64,000 nt of DNA from Escallonia rubra (GCA_033065855.1 JAVXUO010001933.1:62001-126000); one strand, 5' to 3'; shown: positions 11,421 through 23,046, counted from the first letter of the stretch. The notes: generated by a model not told the origin, from the sequence alone. Made by a program: numbers and translations.

Positions 11421-11900
11421 TGGTATTAAAGCCTCGATCTCGAGGCCTGAACTAGTGTCATGTTTGTTCCACTACCATCACATCCATCATCGGCACTCCA
11501 AACAACGACCAGTCCTGTGCCATGCCTAAATCAACAAAAAATAGCTCAACAGTAGAGGTCGCCCTCCATGAACTCTTGGAAAAAATCGAGAATAGATTTG
11601 CCACGTATGATATGAGACTTAGTCCTGTTGATACCTCACTTAGAGATCTCACCAAATAAGTAGCACTGCTTTGTACCAAAGTCTCAAATCTAATGTTTGA
11701 TTTGATGTGACCATACCACCAAACTCAAGCCCCCACACCAATTGAGGTTTAAGCAATACTGACAAAATTCTAAGATATTTTTCATGAACCTAGCAACCTA
11801 AGAGAAATCTAAAGTGACATTATTAGGTACATTTTTGCTCGAGGAGTCATAACGACCTCTTTAAGGACTCTAATCACACTACAATCTCCATTATATGTCC
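11421..11900 (+). mobile_element. Ty3/Gypsy 5' remnant (primer site and start of gag)
   Basis: 11421-11433 reads TGGTATTAAAGCC, close to the tRNA-Met primer site. A plus-strand frame starting at 11521 reads like the N-terminus of a Gypsy gag, with 'ALHELLEKIENRFATYD'. The rest of the element is missing or unrecognisable. Fossil fragment. Confidence 0.5.
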
Positions 11901-14380
11901 ATGTCCATGGACACACGCAAAAAGGGATTTTGCCAAAAACCGTTTTCATGATTATGAAATTGCCACTACACATAGTTTTTGTCCAAGAAGCACCCTGCTA
12001 CTCTCTCCTCCCGTGACTAACCCCCAAGGCATCGTCTGAAGTTTTGGGTGATTTACATATGCCAAAAGTGCCCCGTAACACCAGGACGCTACATCTATTG
12101 GTTGGGTCCATGCTGTCTCCATGTTATGTGCCTCGGCATAAAATGCTTTTGTACCACACCTGTGTTGAATGCCCCTGACACCACGTATCTCCATCAAGTC
12201 CTCTCGTGGAGTCCTTAGCATTGCATCCTATAATCCCACACCAATGCTGGTTGACATCTATGTTGAATGCCCCCGACCCTTTAGTAATCCCACACCACGT
12301 TTTGACCCACTCTAAGGAGTGTGTGACGTTCATAAAATCTCCACTAGCTGTGCCTAGGCACAAGGACCCTTTATTATAGGATTAGTTCGTTCTCCGAGAC
12401 ACAATCTCCGCCTTGGGTAACTCGTGAGACATTAAGCATGCAAGAGCTATGATATATCACCTTAACGGTGCCGGTGGTCATCGATGCTCCTAGCATCATT
12501 ACCTTGGAGTCACTCTAATACAAGAGGTCTGCGAAGGGTATTGCGCCTAGTGCGCCTCGAAGTTGGGCATAGGCTTCCCCATCACTATCAGGTTTCTTCC
12601 ATCTCTTAACAACCCCCGTGGGACTCAGTAATAAGAGCGTTAACTGACATAAATTAAGGATGTTCTCAAGCCGCATCGGCATTTGGCGTGTCAATCTTCT
12701 TAGACAAAATATAGGTAAGCTATACGGCGCAAACAAGTGAGGACAACATTTTGACGGTGTGGCTGAACGCTGGTATGTGGAGCGCCCTCAGCGAGGTGGC
12801 ACCCCAAGGAACACCACATGTCACATGAGGACAAGGCATTTCCATCTGCACATAATCAATAGAGGACTTCTGAATTCTCTTCAAAGATTTTCACATTTTC
12901 AATTTCTCAATTTAAAATCTTAAAGTTAGAGAATCGTAGAGAGTCAAAGCACCTACATCCTTACAACACTGATAATCTTCCAGCGGCGTCTAAGTTGTCT
13001 TGGTTCCGCATTGCTCTTACCCATGCTCTTTCCACAATATTGAACTTGGCATTTAACTCGTGCTATAATCTTTATGGCATTTCCACGTGTATTATAAACC
13101 CACTTCTTTGATATCAAATATTGATTACCTTTCTATTAATCAATTCTCATCACCACAGCAAAGCTGTCATTGAAGTGATACACGCAACGAATGTCAAAGG
13201 GTTGTTTGCGCTTGGGAGAAAACTCCAAATTTTGACATGGATTCTTTTTAGCCTCTTTCTGAGGACTTCTCTGAAAATTAAAACAATGCGCGCCCAAAAA
13301 AAGAGAAAGAGAACTTTTGGTGATAAAAGTAAGAAAGAAAAAAAGACTAGAAGTCAAGTCATGATTTGCCACAAGGTTTGATGATGATGTCCTATGTTCT
13401 TTCTTTAACTCGTTATTTATACTACGTACTAGATTGTTGAAATTAACTACAACTAAAAGACAAACTATCGACTTAGAAAATAATTAGTACCACTTAAAAA
13501 ATAACTCTCCATTAATAAGTAACCAACTACACTTATCCTTATCAACATGGACACATTTCCAGAAGTTACTTTCTTCCGATAAGAAAATAACTTCTTGATT
13601 TGAATCCTTCATTATCTCCTTTTCACAATTATAAGTAGTCCATTTAGTAGCATTAAATTACAGACATGCCATTTGTAAAAAAAAATATTTGTTGGTGCAA
13701 ATAGGGGTATAAGTGTAATATATGAGATGTTTATATGAGTGGGATACTCCCTAACGTAAAGCAGTCTCACAATAAGTTTCCCCTCATGCTGCCAGCGGCA
13801 ATTTACACTTCAAGAAACACAATTTTTGCTTTCTATTCTTCTTCCAACCAAATATTAACCCAGAGGCCGAAGGGAAATTTGTTTTTGCACAAAGGAGAAA
13901 ATCAATGACATTATATCCTCCAAACCAACCTTCTCCATATTCTTACTCTGACTTTAGGAACCCACAACATATATAGAAATTGAGGTTATTCTGAAAATCT
14001 TAGCTGGTGTCAGCACTTTCATGTTTCCCACGGTAATGGTACCCTCTGATCTAATATCCCTCACAATTCCCTTTCAAGTAGCCTTATGAGAGAAAGTTTG
14101 ACCTATACTCCGAGAGTTTTGACGGTATTGTGACGATTGATGAATGTCAGTAGATCGATGGCCGATGGCGGCAACTTGAGCGTAATGGTGTGAACCGCTG
14201 GAGTGTTTTTGGTCGTCGGATATGTGGTGTCTAAGATTGGGTAAATTACTCCCTTCCTTCTCCTTATTGAAGCATTGTTAAGAGAGAAGACGACACGCGA
14301 AGAAGACATAAGAAACAAGTGTGAACCACATTCAAGTCTTTTTCAAACGTGGGGATTTATGCGAACCTTCATGCAAATGA
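11901..14380. other. Intergenic DNA, no gene recognised
   Basis: Nothing here could be assigned. Short frames occur (for example 12124-12363 minus and 13121-13381 plus) without known motifs. 11960-12370 repeats short phrases such as 'gaatgccccgac' and 'cacaccac', so it may be an old repeat. This region is downstream of TOP3A. Confidence 0.35.
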
Positions 14381-14626
14381 TAAATGACCAGCATCACATT
14401 TTCTCTTCCGAGAATAACTGAGCATGTATACATAAAGCAGATGCACAATGGTGCACCATGCAAATCTGCGCCTCAGGCGGACATTGAATTATTGAACTTT
14501 TACCAACTACGTAGTTATTACAAAATAGAAATGGCTGAAAGAAATAAGCGCAAAGGAAATGGTACGTGATAAGACAGGAAATCGATCTCAACATGAGTCC
14601 CTTCACAAGTCATGTTCTTACTGGAA

Positions 14627-14849
14627 TCACATCCCACGACTTGGGCAAGCATTTGCAAAGTGCGAAGGGTCACCACACACAAAACACCTTCTACCAGAAG
14701 TAGGTTCGCCCGTTGCTGACACAAATGTCAAACCGTTAGCATGTGCACTTCTGCCACCCCTGCCACGGCCACCTCTCCTGCCGGGATTAGTTGCTGAGCT
14801 GGATATGGTTTGACGGGGAGCACTTCTTCCTTCAAGACTATCCTCCCAT
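14627..14849 (-). CDS. TOP3A: TOP3A last exon: Gly/Arg-rich tail and C-terminal zinc knuckle
   Basis: Terminal coding exon of DNA topoisomerase 3-alpha, the type IA enzyme that acts with RecQ-family helicases and RMI1 to dissolve double Holliday junctions in the nucleus. It opens after an acceptor (gcag) with one base completing a Val codon, then reads [11 protein letters not shown], a Gly/Arg-rich stretch ([11 protein letters not shown]) and the closing block [20 protein letters not shown] before the stop at 14627-14629. The C-x2-C-x4-H-x4-C knuckle at the very end is the hallmark of plant TOP3A. The 223-nt length fits the phase of the preceding exon (17021-17141) exactly. No break is seen. 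The 3' UTR lies below 14627, but its end could not be placed. Confidence 0.95.
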
Positions 14850-17020
14850 CTGCATTACATCCACCATACAAGCAATATTCTTCATCCAAAAGTTCTACAC
14901 AAGTAGATTAAGCTAAAGCACTATAACATAACAGGGGAACATTCAGATTTTCTAAAACCTTGTGTTCAGGGGAACGAGCATAACAGTATCAGGAAAACCT
15001 TTTAACCATATTTTCCTGTAACAACCAAGAAATACGGACGCACCACAATACCACGGGGTTTTGCCTACCTAAAAGGGAAATTTCAAACACTAAGGAGCAG
15101 ATGTCAAATTTCCTTTTTTAACCATATATTTCATGTCTTTTCCTCAACCTATGGCAAGTTAATGGACAACAAGGCTGAAGCACAGCTAATGAACCAAAGG
15201 CACAGCTATGTTGTAAGTTCTTCACAGAAAAATTACTTGCCTTGGAGCAAAGTAAACCTCGAGAAAAATTAAATAGAACTTCATACATTACCCCAATGCA
15301 TTATGTTGCAACTGTCACAAAAAAGTAAAGGTCTGCCTCTCCAAAAGATATGTCATCATATATAGCTTTCTATCATGCTATTGCATGTGATCACCTCTTG
15401 GCACAATTGAACATTGCTAAGGCTGCCAGAACATGTCAATCAGTTCAAAAGCAGCTTAAACGATAAGGTCAAACAACATTAAGAAAGACTGCATCGGAAA
15501 TTATATTTCAGTTTTTGTCTTAGGAAAAATTACCTTGACACCCCCTCAAGTTTTGGTCTTATCACAACTAGCTACCACTCTCGGATGGGAAATCACATTG
15601 ACAACCCTTCGCATTTGGTTCCATTTATGAGTTGCCCCCTTTCCGTTCTTATCTGCTTAGTTAAATTGGCATTTGGCAATAATAATAGAAAACCAAAATA
15701 CCCTCGGACGAGTCAACCCACTACCATTTTCATAGTTACTCAACCTTTAACACATCACCTTTGGTAATTGCTTTTTAGTTTCCATGCAAATGACAGAGAC
15801 CCGTTTTGCAGGATATGCAGAATTTTCTCTAAGAACTAAAATCTTGATAACCAAGATTGAGACAATATAGAAGCAGACATTTGAATCCTGATAAGCATTC
15901 ACTTGATGACTTTGAGAGCTTCCGGTCAAGTGAGGTAAAGTGCCGAGGGAGGAATAGCTCCTTTGTAGAGACTTGTCTTCAATTCTTGAGGTTTTTCAGG
16001 TGAGGTAATAACCAATCTAGCAACTGGTCATTGAAGAGAAGGGTTGGAATCCCATGAAAAGCTCCCAATCTAAGTTTCTGTGGGCTTTTTTCCACAGTTG
16101 ACAGGGATATTTTTCAGTGGCGGTGCTGGTCTGCAATTTCGATTTAGTTCTTCTGTGCAATTGTCTCGAAAAAAATTGCAGCAAGTATGAGATGGAAATT
16201 ATTGGGAAATACCAGTGCTTTACCGAGAAGGCAAAATTTGGATAAATTGATTAGGTTGTTCCTCCTCTGGAACACCATTGAAGGTTAGTTCTAATTCTTG
16301 TCCCTACAGATCTATTACTGTTACATCACAGTTCAATTAAGCTACAATATGATTCTATGACATGACGATGGTGCTGAGAGCGGTGGACTAGTGTTTGGAT
16401 TAGTGCATGACTGTGGTGAATTAGGGCTAGTGGTTTGCAACGCATTAGGGTGGGACTCCGATGGATTTGGTGATCGTGGCTGGTGGTGAAGAATGGTGGT
16501 GGGCTTGGGCCGCAAGTTTGGTGGGTTCACTGGTGATGGCAGTGAGACAGTCAATGGCAACATTGTTGGTGTTGACGGCAGATATGGTGGGGGTGAGGGA
16601 CGGTGTTGATGGTGGCTGACAATGGTTGGGGATGCAGCAGCAAATCTCTCCGATTGGGCTGGTGATTTTGAAAGTGGGTGCAGGTTGTGGTTACCATATA
16701 AGGGCAATCAAGTCAATTCCTAACAAAACTAATTGACGTCCACCAAAATCTAACGGCAAGGGGTGTCAGTGTACTTTTCCACACGTGGGGGGTAGCGGGT
16801 GTAATAAGACCAAACTAGAGGGGTGTCACTTCAATTTACCCTTTTTCTTATCGAGCAATGTAGGGAAGACTGAAAGAACTAAGCAGTAAACAACAGTAAG
16901 ATTACAACCAAAACCAGATCAGCAAGTTTCACATTCAGTACATATTCACAAAAATATCTAAGGTAAAGGCATGAACAGCTCTTAGCTTTACTTGAGTTAT
17001 AAATTCTAAGCTGGACATAC
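14850..17020 (-). other. TOP3A: TOP3A last intron (2.2 kb)
   Basis: Bounded by donor gtatgt (minus strand, 17020-17015) and acceptor ag (14851-14850). It holds a non-autonomous Mutator-type element (15523-16841). Nothing else was recognised. Confidence 0.85.
15523..16841. mobile_element. Non-autonomous Mutator-type element (MULE)
   Basis: Ends form terminal inverted repeats of about 45 bp: the left end contains 'ttgacaccccctcaagtttt', and the reverse complement of the right end contains 'gtgacacccctctagttt'. Flanks 15514-15522 (tttgtctta) and 16842-16850 (tttttctta) match at eight of nine bases, the 9-bp duplication expected of the Mutator superfamily. The interior is G/T-rich with no transposase; the 121-residue minus frame at 16342-16707 is Pro/Ser-rich low complexity. 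It lies in the last TOP3A intron. Confidence 0.75.
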
Positions 17021-17141
17021 ACAAAGAAGTTGCACCCTTGCGATGAACATGAGTAAAACTTTCTTCCCCTGTTATTTTCTGTGTTAGCAGTTCGCGCAGT
17101 GATAGATGTACCGCATGTGCTACAAGGGATTGAAAATTCTC
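17021..17141 (-). CDS. TOP3A: TOP3A exon: GRF-type zinc finger
   Basis: Encodes most of a GRF zinc finger, a single-stranded DNA-binding module found in plant TOP3A tails. The frame reads EFSIPCSTCGTS, then TARTANTENNRGRKFYSC, then SSQGCNFFV. Two CxxC-type cysteine pairs and the aromatic/basic core (NRGRKFY, CNFF..W) are present, the Trp being supplied by the next exon. Acceptor tgcag and donor gtatgtcc are intact. Length 121 nt: two bases complete a codon, 39 codons follow, and two bases carry over, matching both neighbours. A longer frame in another phase across the same DNA is a shadow. Confidence 0.93.
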
Positions 17142-17189
17142 CTGCATTTACGAAAAATCAAGGTCAGAGGTCAGATCAACCTCAAGTGT

Positions 17190-17444
17190 GGCATCTATGA
17201 TGCCACAAGGTACACTTCAGTGAAGATGAAGTTGCTTTGGCAAACAATGAAGTTGCTTTCATAGCAATGCTAGAGTAATAAAATAAAGGATTATGTAGAG
17301 GTGAAGCTCTTCCAATGATTTTCTTCAAAATCTCTGCATATTGAGTAATTTTCTGCTTAGGAGTGCAAGTAGCGACAGAATCTACTATGTGGGAGTCATA
17401 CAGCCCTTTTTGGAGTAATTGTATAATCTGAGTTGCCTATAAAA
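17190..17444 (-). other. Unexplained open frame inside a TOP3A intron
   Basis: After a possible acceptor (ttttatag) the minus strand stays open for about 83 codons, starting ATQIIQLLQKGLYDS and ending in a stop at 17190. It sits in the 423-bp intron 17142-17564, between the CCHC-knuckle exon and the GRF exon. It has no recognised family. It might be a retained or alternative exon giving a truncated protein, or chance. Confidence 0.3.
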
Positions 17445-17564
17445 CATTCAAATATCAAATTTTCATTAAAAAATTTCTTGGCATTTTTTATGATTACTCC
17501 CAGCTAAGCATGGATGGTAGCATGTCAGTTTCTATCTGTATAGAATGCGGTGAACAATTCGTAC

Positions 17565-17729
17565 TAGTTTGCGGGTTCATTTGCTGAGACTGAGCGCTAC
17601 GTGAGCGAGAAGTCTGTGATGGGCAATCATTTGAATAATGCCCCTGTTGCCGGCAGTGGATACAAGCATTCTGTCTAGAAGTACTTCGTTGGGCACTGCT
17701 GGAAGATGTAGTAGCTCCCCGCCCTCTTG
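17565..17729 (-). CDS. TOP3A: TOP3A exon: Ser-rich linker with CCHC zinc knuckle
   Basis: Begins after acceptor ctccag and completes an Ala codon. It reads ARGRGATTSSSSAQ, then CIHCRQQGHYSNDC (a C-x2-C-x4-H-x4-C knuckle for nucleic-acid binding) and a Ser/Gln-rich linker ending MNPQT. The donor was chosen as A|gtacga at 17564, because it gives the single-base carry-over that the next exon needs; the frame itself would run on to a stop near 17500. The CCHC knuckle before the GRF finger fits the plant TOP3A tail. The start and frame are firm; the donor is the least certain junction of the gene. Confidence 0.85.
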
Positions 17730-18029
17730 CTGGAGAAAAATGTTTAACATGTAGTTAGTATGATGGTTTATATAACAGATGAGAGTTTTTTACAGTGCAC
17801 AAAAATTGCTTAGCACAAGAAAGTTTTCATCCGTATACAAGTTCAAAGAAACCCTTCACTGCTTTACAAAGTGATGCAGGAGCAACTACTGTAGTCTACA
17901 TACTACTATTCACATTGCGGTGTTTTAGAGTTTTAGGGGGATGTTCTTGTCTTATGAGTTCATTTACTAGTTTATCATTAGGTGTGGCTTGAGTTATTAG
18001 GGCTTCTAGCCTAATAATTAGAACTACGG

Positions 18030-18262
18030 CTATGATCGCTTAGTGTCTTTTACTTCATTAAACTTGTTCCTGAGGAAGGTTAATCCCTGGTCTAAGGCTG
18101 TGTTATCCCTTGTCCCCTTCAATCCTATATCTGCCATGTAACCTTCATTGTAGAGAAAATAGTACTCTGCCGCGTCAAAAGACAGAAAAACTAAACACCT
18201 ACTTAAATTATTGTGACTCAGTCCTCCACATAGTGGCTTGACCAAACTAGGAAGCCCCCTCC
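18030..18262 (-). pseudogene. Unrecognised coding-like fragment in an intron
   Basis: Minus-strand frame open for about 78 codons with credible composition: 'GLPSLVKPLCGGLSHNN', 'FDAAEYYFLYNEGYMADIG', 'LTFLRNKFNEVKD'. I do not recognise the family. It has no ATG at its start and no clear splice sites, so a captured gene fragment or transposon relic is more likely than an exon of the host gene. Confidence 0.35.
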
Positions 18263-18743
18263 TGATTTCAAGACCAACTCTAAATAGTCAATGTATTCAT
18301 CAAGAGCATTCAGCTCCCCCATGAGCACCTTTCACTGTAGATGTCTCCTGCATCTTAGCCAATGAAAATTCTTGAGAAAGAAAACCAAAGTGGCAAATTG
18401 ATATCAAAGTTCACTAGCATTCATTCAAATCACTTAACTAAAATAAGCATCGCACATACCTAAGATTTTACCAAATTCAGCTTTGGAATAAGTTGCCGGA
18501 CTAACTAATGGGTAACAGCATGAAGCGTTGATAATGTAGCATATATTGTGCTCAAGTTAACGTTTGCAAGTACTATGATATTATGTCAAGAAAATCATCC
18601 ACCTAACCAAATAGAATCTCCACCGAATCCAAGGTGAATTGTAAAATGTCTTCTAGCAGTCAAAAAATTGTGAAACGAGCTTCAGTTTACAAAGCAGATG
18701 CATAATCATGAATTTCATAAAGCTAAAGAGCAGAAAATGGCAA

Positions 18744-20770
18744 TGATGCCAAGGAAGTGGGTCCGTAGTAAACGTGGAGGTGCCGGAAGGAGTACAGTCC
18801 GAGTCAGATGCCAAGTATGACAATGGGGGTATAGCAATAATAGGAGCAAGGGCTGAGACCAAGGCAACCTAAACAAATCCTGAGCAGTGGCAGCCTTGTG
18901 AGGGCGAAGGCACAGAGTGAGAACGGGAGACAGTCACAAGTCCAAAACTAAGGTCGGAGTGTCGAGGTCCAGAGTCAAGGTCCAATGCCTGGGTTCTTTC
19001 TCTCTGTGGAATTCTTTAATAAAAATGTTTTGGGTATGAAAGCGAGTATGTGCAAATGAACTAAGTTTTTCAATAATTGTCAAAATGACCTCTCAAGTCA
19101 AGTAATTTATAGGCAACTGAAAATTCCTCGTCATAAAGTGACACATGGCGCTCCGTGGGATTGGCAACTCCCCGAGGGTGCACTATACGCTGTGTTCTTC
19201 GGACTGTAACATCATCATACTCATTTGGCCTGCCTCGCACAGCTTCCCTATATCTGTCTAGGAAGACTTATTCACACAGCGATGTTGTCGCCAGAGACCA
19301 CCCTCGATCCAGCCACTGGTCCAATACCCTTACTAAGTCCCATGGGGGCCCCCGAGAGACTTGGAGAATCTAACAGTGGTGAGGAAGGCCAGACGTCCAA
19401 GTGTCAGGCGGACTAGGTGCGGTGCCCTCTAGAGACCTGCTCTCATCTCAGTGTGACCTTACTAGGGGCGTCGATAATCACCGATAATGTGAGTGTGACG
19501 GGTCGAAGCTAGGCCTGTACACGAATTGAGTTTGAGCCGAACAAGGGTGTGTTCAAACTTGGTTCGCTATTTCCAGGCATGTTTGAACTTGGCTCATGTC
19601 GTTATGTGCCAAATCTCCATGTTTGAAACAAGCCGTCTTGTGTGGGAACCGATTCAAGCTTATGAACTCGATCAAAAACTCAGAGGAAACAGGGACACAT
19701 ATAGAACTTAAATACGAGGTAACTACCACCGTACTCAAAATGATTGACAAATTGAGACCCTGCCGCCGACCAAATTGATTGGAGATCGACCTGATGTTGA
19801 CAAAGATCTGAGGTTCGAAATTATCTTATGCCAGATCTGCTACTCCTCATTGCCTCAACATAATGTATGCAGATGTGTGAGAGTGTGCGTGTGCGTGTGC
19901 GTGCACGTGTGTGTGTGTCGGTGTGTCTGAGTTTGATGAAAGATAGACATAGATGTGAGAGGAAAGACAAGGTGTGAGGCTTTCAGAGATTAGGGTCTGT
20001 TGTGTTTAGACTTTGGCGTGGTTTATATGATGGAAATGTTTGGGTTTATAAGTGGACTTTGGTTTTTTAGCTATCTCAAATTATTTATTTTATTTTATAT
20101 CAGAATTTGCAAATGTTTGTGTTTTAAACATTAAAGTATTTTATTAGTATGTAAGCAAAACGCTCACAAAGACCATCATGAACAGTTTTAAATACTCATG
20201 CCCGACTCGTTTGATAGATGAGCTCTAAAAAGTTGTTTGTGTTACTGTTCATATAATATCGAACGAAGATGAAAAAGCTCTTTAGGGAACGAACATCGAG
20301 CTATTCATGAATTACAAGCATAGTTACAGCTTAGGCATGCCTAGAGTCATGCAAGTCACCCAAGGTAGAGATAGTGTCTCAGAGAACAAACATTATCCCG
20401 CTGCAAAGGATCCTCATGCTGGAGAACTACGAGTGGGGTGCCTCGGAATGCCATACACTTCAAGGAGCGGGTCGAAGCATGTTTCACGTCCAAGGTGAGG
20501 TGCGTGCGGTGTGGTGAAGGTATAGACTGGAGCTTGGGGTACAAGGAGTGCTTGGGGTAGGCCAATGGAAAGGGCGTGGAAAGAGTGCGCCGAGTGGGTG
20601 TTAGGCCAAGGGTACATGGCGTGGAGACGGCATTTGGGCGCTGTAGGACGTCACGGCGGGGCCTTCACAGCACTATAAATTGCCATTTAGCGAGCCTTCT
20701 GTTTTCTATTTCAATTTCTATTAGTCGGGTGCGGTGACGATTGTGATGGAGCACTGAGCCCCCCCAATGG
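18744..20770 (-). mobile_element. Tat-like solo or truncated LTR, interrupted
   Basis: Left end TGATGCCAAGGAAGTGGG matches the LTR start at 1896 and 9167. Further blocks match in order: 'cacatggcgctcc' (19143), 'aatgtgagtgtgac', 'aaggtagagatagtgtctcag' (20362) and 'gggtcgaagcatg' (20468). The right end could not be fixed and lies between about 20770 and 21180. It diverges much more from the two LTRs at 1.9-11.1 kb than they do from each other, so it is a different, older copy. A second element interrupts it at 19509-20323. Confidence 0.65.
19509..20323. mobile_element. Inserted element with 'ctaggcctg...caagcatag' ends
   Basis: The LTR match breaks at about 19508 and resumes after 20323. The ends are imperfect inverted repeats (CTAGGCCTGTACACGAAT against CTATGCTTGTAATTCATGAAT). 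The subterminal phrases 'gagtttgagccgaac' and 'cgaacatcgagct' recall a widespread plant repeat with GAGCTCGAG motifs. A G/T microsatellite lies at about 19877-19930. No target duplication was found, so the class is open. Confidence 0.45.
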
Positions 20771-21355
20771 GCTAAGGATTGACCAAGTATGGGAGCCTTC
20801 AATGGCATTTGTGATATGACCCAAGGAGAAGAGATCAATGTGGGGGTACCCATGTTGGTGCTCAAGTACCTAACGATAAGGAGCGAGGACCCTAGGGCAG
20901 GTGAAGGAACAAAGAGGGGGTGGAGACCCCTATGGAAGGCAAAGAGTGAGGACCCCAAGGGGGAGGAGATGTCTAAGGGAGAGGAGAGGGAAAACCCCCC
21001 GCCACACCACACACAAAGGGAATGGGAGAGAGAGACCTAAGAATGGGGGCCTAAGTCAACCCCAAGGATGGGACCTAGGACAACCCCTTAGGCGAAAGGT
21101 CTTGGCCGACCCTTAGGGGATGGCAGAGTCGACCCTATAGGCAAAGGTGGGGATGCCATTGACCTCTTTTTAAAGGGGAGACATAATGATTCCAACCCTG
21201 GAAATTTTTGACACAAAGAAGTAGTGCGTGACTTGGAGCGCACGCTTTGCATTAACCAAGCTAGTCCTATTGAACTTTGACCGTTGAATATTTATAGACG
21301 TCTCTCAAAAAGTGGGACCCAAGAGTAGTCAAAGTGTGTAGCCAAGCGAGCCAGC

Positions 21356-21698
21356 CTATGTTGCATGGACTCAATACGAGTGTCCGAGTCCAATACGTGT
21401 CCAAGTGTCGGATTCGTCCATTTTTCAAAACCAAAGAGACGGGAAGACGACAAAAGAATCCTATCTATTGTTGATGTTTTAGTTTACATGGTGTTTTAAG
21501 TTACGCATATCATTCTAATTTAAAGCTGAAATTATTTCAATGCAATAACGAACTAAAAGAAACACTATAACATAGTGTTCTTAGTGGCATATCCTACTGG
21601 ATGTGTCTGACACATATTCCATATCCATGTCCAAGTATCGAAATCTCGAGTATCCGACACAGGTACTTCATGCATATCGAAGAGTCCATGTAATATAG
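21356..21698 (+). mobile_element. hAT-type MITE, copy 1
   Basis: 343 bp. The left end is CTATGTTGCATGGACTC and the right end GAGTCCATGTAATATAG, near-perfect inverted repeats. The flanking 8-mers gagccagc and aggccagc match at six of eight bases, the duplication size of the hAT superfamily. Related copies are at 24215-25020, 33224-33567 and 61414-61758. Confidence 0.8.
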
Positions 21699-21701
21699 AG
21701 G

Positions 21702-22002
21702 CCAGCAACAGACAAGAGAATATTATATAGGACAAATAAGGGTCTATGGCATTCCAATGTCGAAGATAATTAAGAAGGAAAATGTGAACATAAAAGGAGT
21801 ACTCCACTAGTCACCATTTTATGATTCAAGCGATATGAAATGTACAGTTGGAACCAGCAAACACAAGAGAATATTATATACTGCAAATAAGGGTGTAAGG
21901 CATTCCAATGTCGACAATAATTAAGAAGGAAAATGCGAACATAAAAAGAGTATTCCACAAGTCACCATATTATGATTCAAGCGATATGAAATGTACAGTT
22001 CG
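21702..22002. repeat. Tandem duplication, about 152 bp x 2
   Basis: Two units starting ccagcaa at 21702 and 21854, both with 'aagagaatattatata' and 'gattcaagcgatatgaaat'. They differ by scattered substitutions only. The adjacent MITE inserted at the left edge of unit 1. Confidence 0.85.
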
Positions 22003-22962
22003 AGATACTTCAGTATATGAACCTCCCAAGACATACTAGATTTAAGCTAGTAACTACCTAAAGCAGAATGAGGTTCTCCAGATCGAATTTTCAGTTTTTC
22101 TGAAAATATAGAACCACTTTGACATGACCTAAAATATCAATAGCAGGACCAGGGAGAACTTTCAGTTTTACCATAAGTAATTGAAAATTTGCAGACATTG
22201 AAATTACACTACAAAACGACTCATACTTGAGTTGGCACAAGCTATCCCCTCTTCTTTCTCCTCTCTTTTGTCTTTCTCATCCCAATCCACTTTGTCAACA
22301 CAACCATCACCAGGCAACCCCATCTGCTACGGCTATCACTGCCTCAGACATCGAGGCCAAAACACCATCACCAGCTACTACCATCATTACCATCAGCAGA
22401 ACCCACTCTATAACCGAGACAAACGCCACCCAATACAGCCATAAGCAATCGGGATGACAGACAATCCTAGCACCCTAGCACCACCACACAATAATCTATC
22501 ACCCGCCAGAACACCACAACCGTCGAACACATCCCAAAACCAACGCGTACAAAGTCTATCCATACCAAAAAGTTAAAAACCAAATAGAAAATGAAGATGG
22601 ATACACCAACCCATAACCCTGTAGGAGTTGCAAGAAATGTCAGGGTACTAAAGATCAATTAACCGTATTATTCTGCTAAAGAAAAGTAGCTAAAACTTTT
22701 ATTCTTCTAAAGAATCTCCTTGCTTTCTGTATATGTTTTTTGATTCACGAAACCTCACTCGTTGCTGGGTATGAAGTGGATTAGGCTTTAATGAAGCAAA
22801 CCAATTGATCTTAAATTTCTAAGCAGTATTTTCTGCATTAAATAATAAGAGCATAGCTGAAACATACTGAAATTCAACATACTAATGGTATACATCTGTG
22901 TGTGCCTGTACGTATCCGCATCCTTTTCTATGTAAAATACTCTGTTGAAATTCAATACTCAC

Positions 22963-23046
22963 CAGGCACACTGGGACCATTGCGAGAGCCAGTGCCACAA
23001 ATTTCAACAAGCTGTCTCAGAATATCATCACAGCCACCAATACAAC
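22963..23046 (-). CDS. TOP3A: TOP3A exon: zinc-binding segment CIGGCDDILRQLVEICG
   Basis: 84 nt between acceptor cag and donor gtgagt. It completes a Gly codon from the previous exon and reads CIGGCDDILRQLVEICGTGS, then RNGPSVP. The CIGGCD...LRQLVEICG block is among the most conserved parts of the plant TOP3A tail, forming half of a topoisomerase zinc module. Phase (two bases in, one base out) matches both neighbours. No break is seen. The exon is separated by 6.0 kb from the exon before it and by 5.2 kb from the next. Confidence 0.95.

Larger units (their letters stand above)
17730..22962 (-). other. TOP3A: TOP3A intron (5.2 kb) with nested repeats
   Basis: Holds an unassigned coding-like segment (18030-18262), a Tat-like LTR (18744 to about 20770) with an inserted element, a hAT-type MITE (21356-21698), a tandem duplication (21702-22002) and a C/A-rich stretch (about 22230-22560). 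No TOP3A exon was found inside. Confidence 0.8.

Noticed and set aside
17500-17564. TOP3A ending at the stop near 17500
   Set aside because: Splicing at 17564 joins in phase to a GRF exon and to the expected C-terminal knuckle, so the short ending is not needed.
19877-19930. G/T-rich stretch as regulatory element
   Set aside because: Plain microsatellite inside an inserted repeat.
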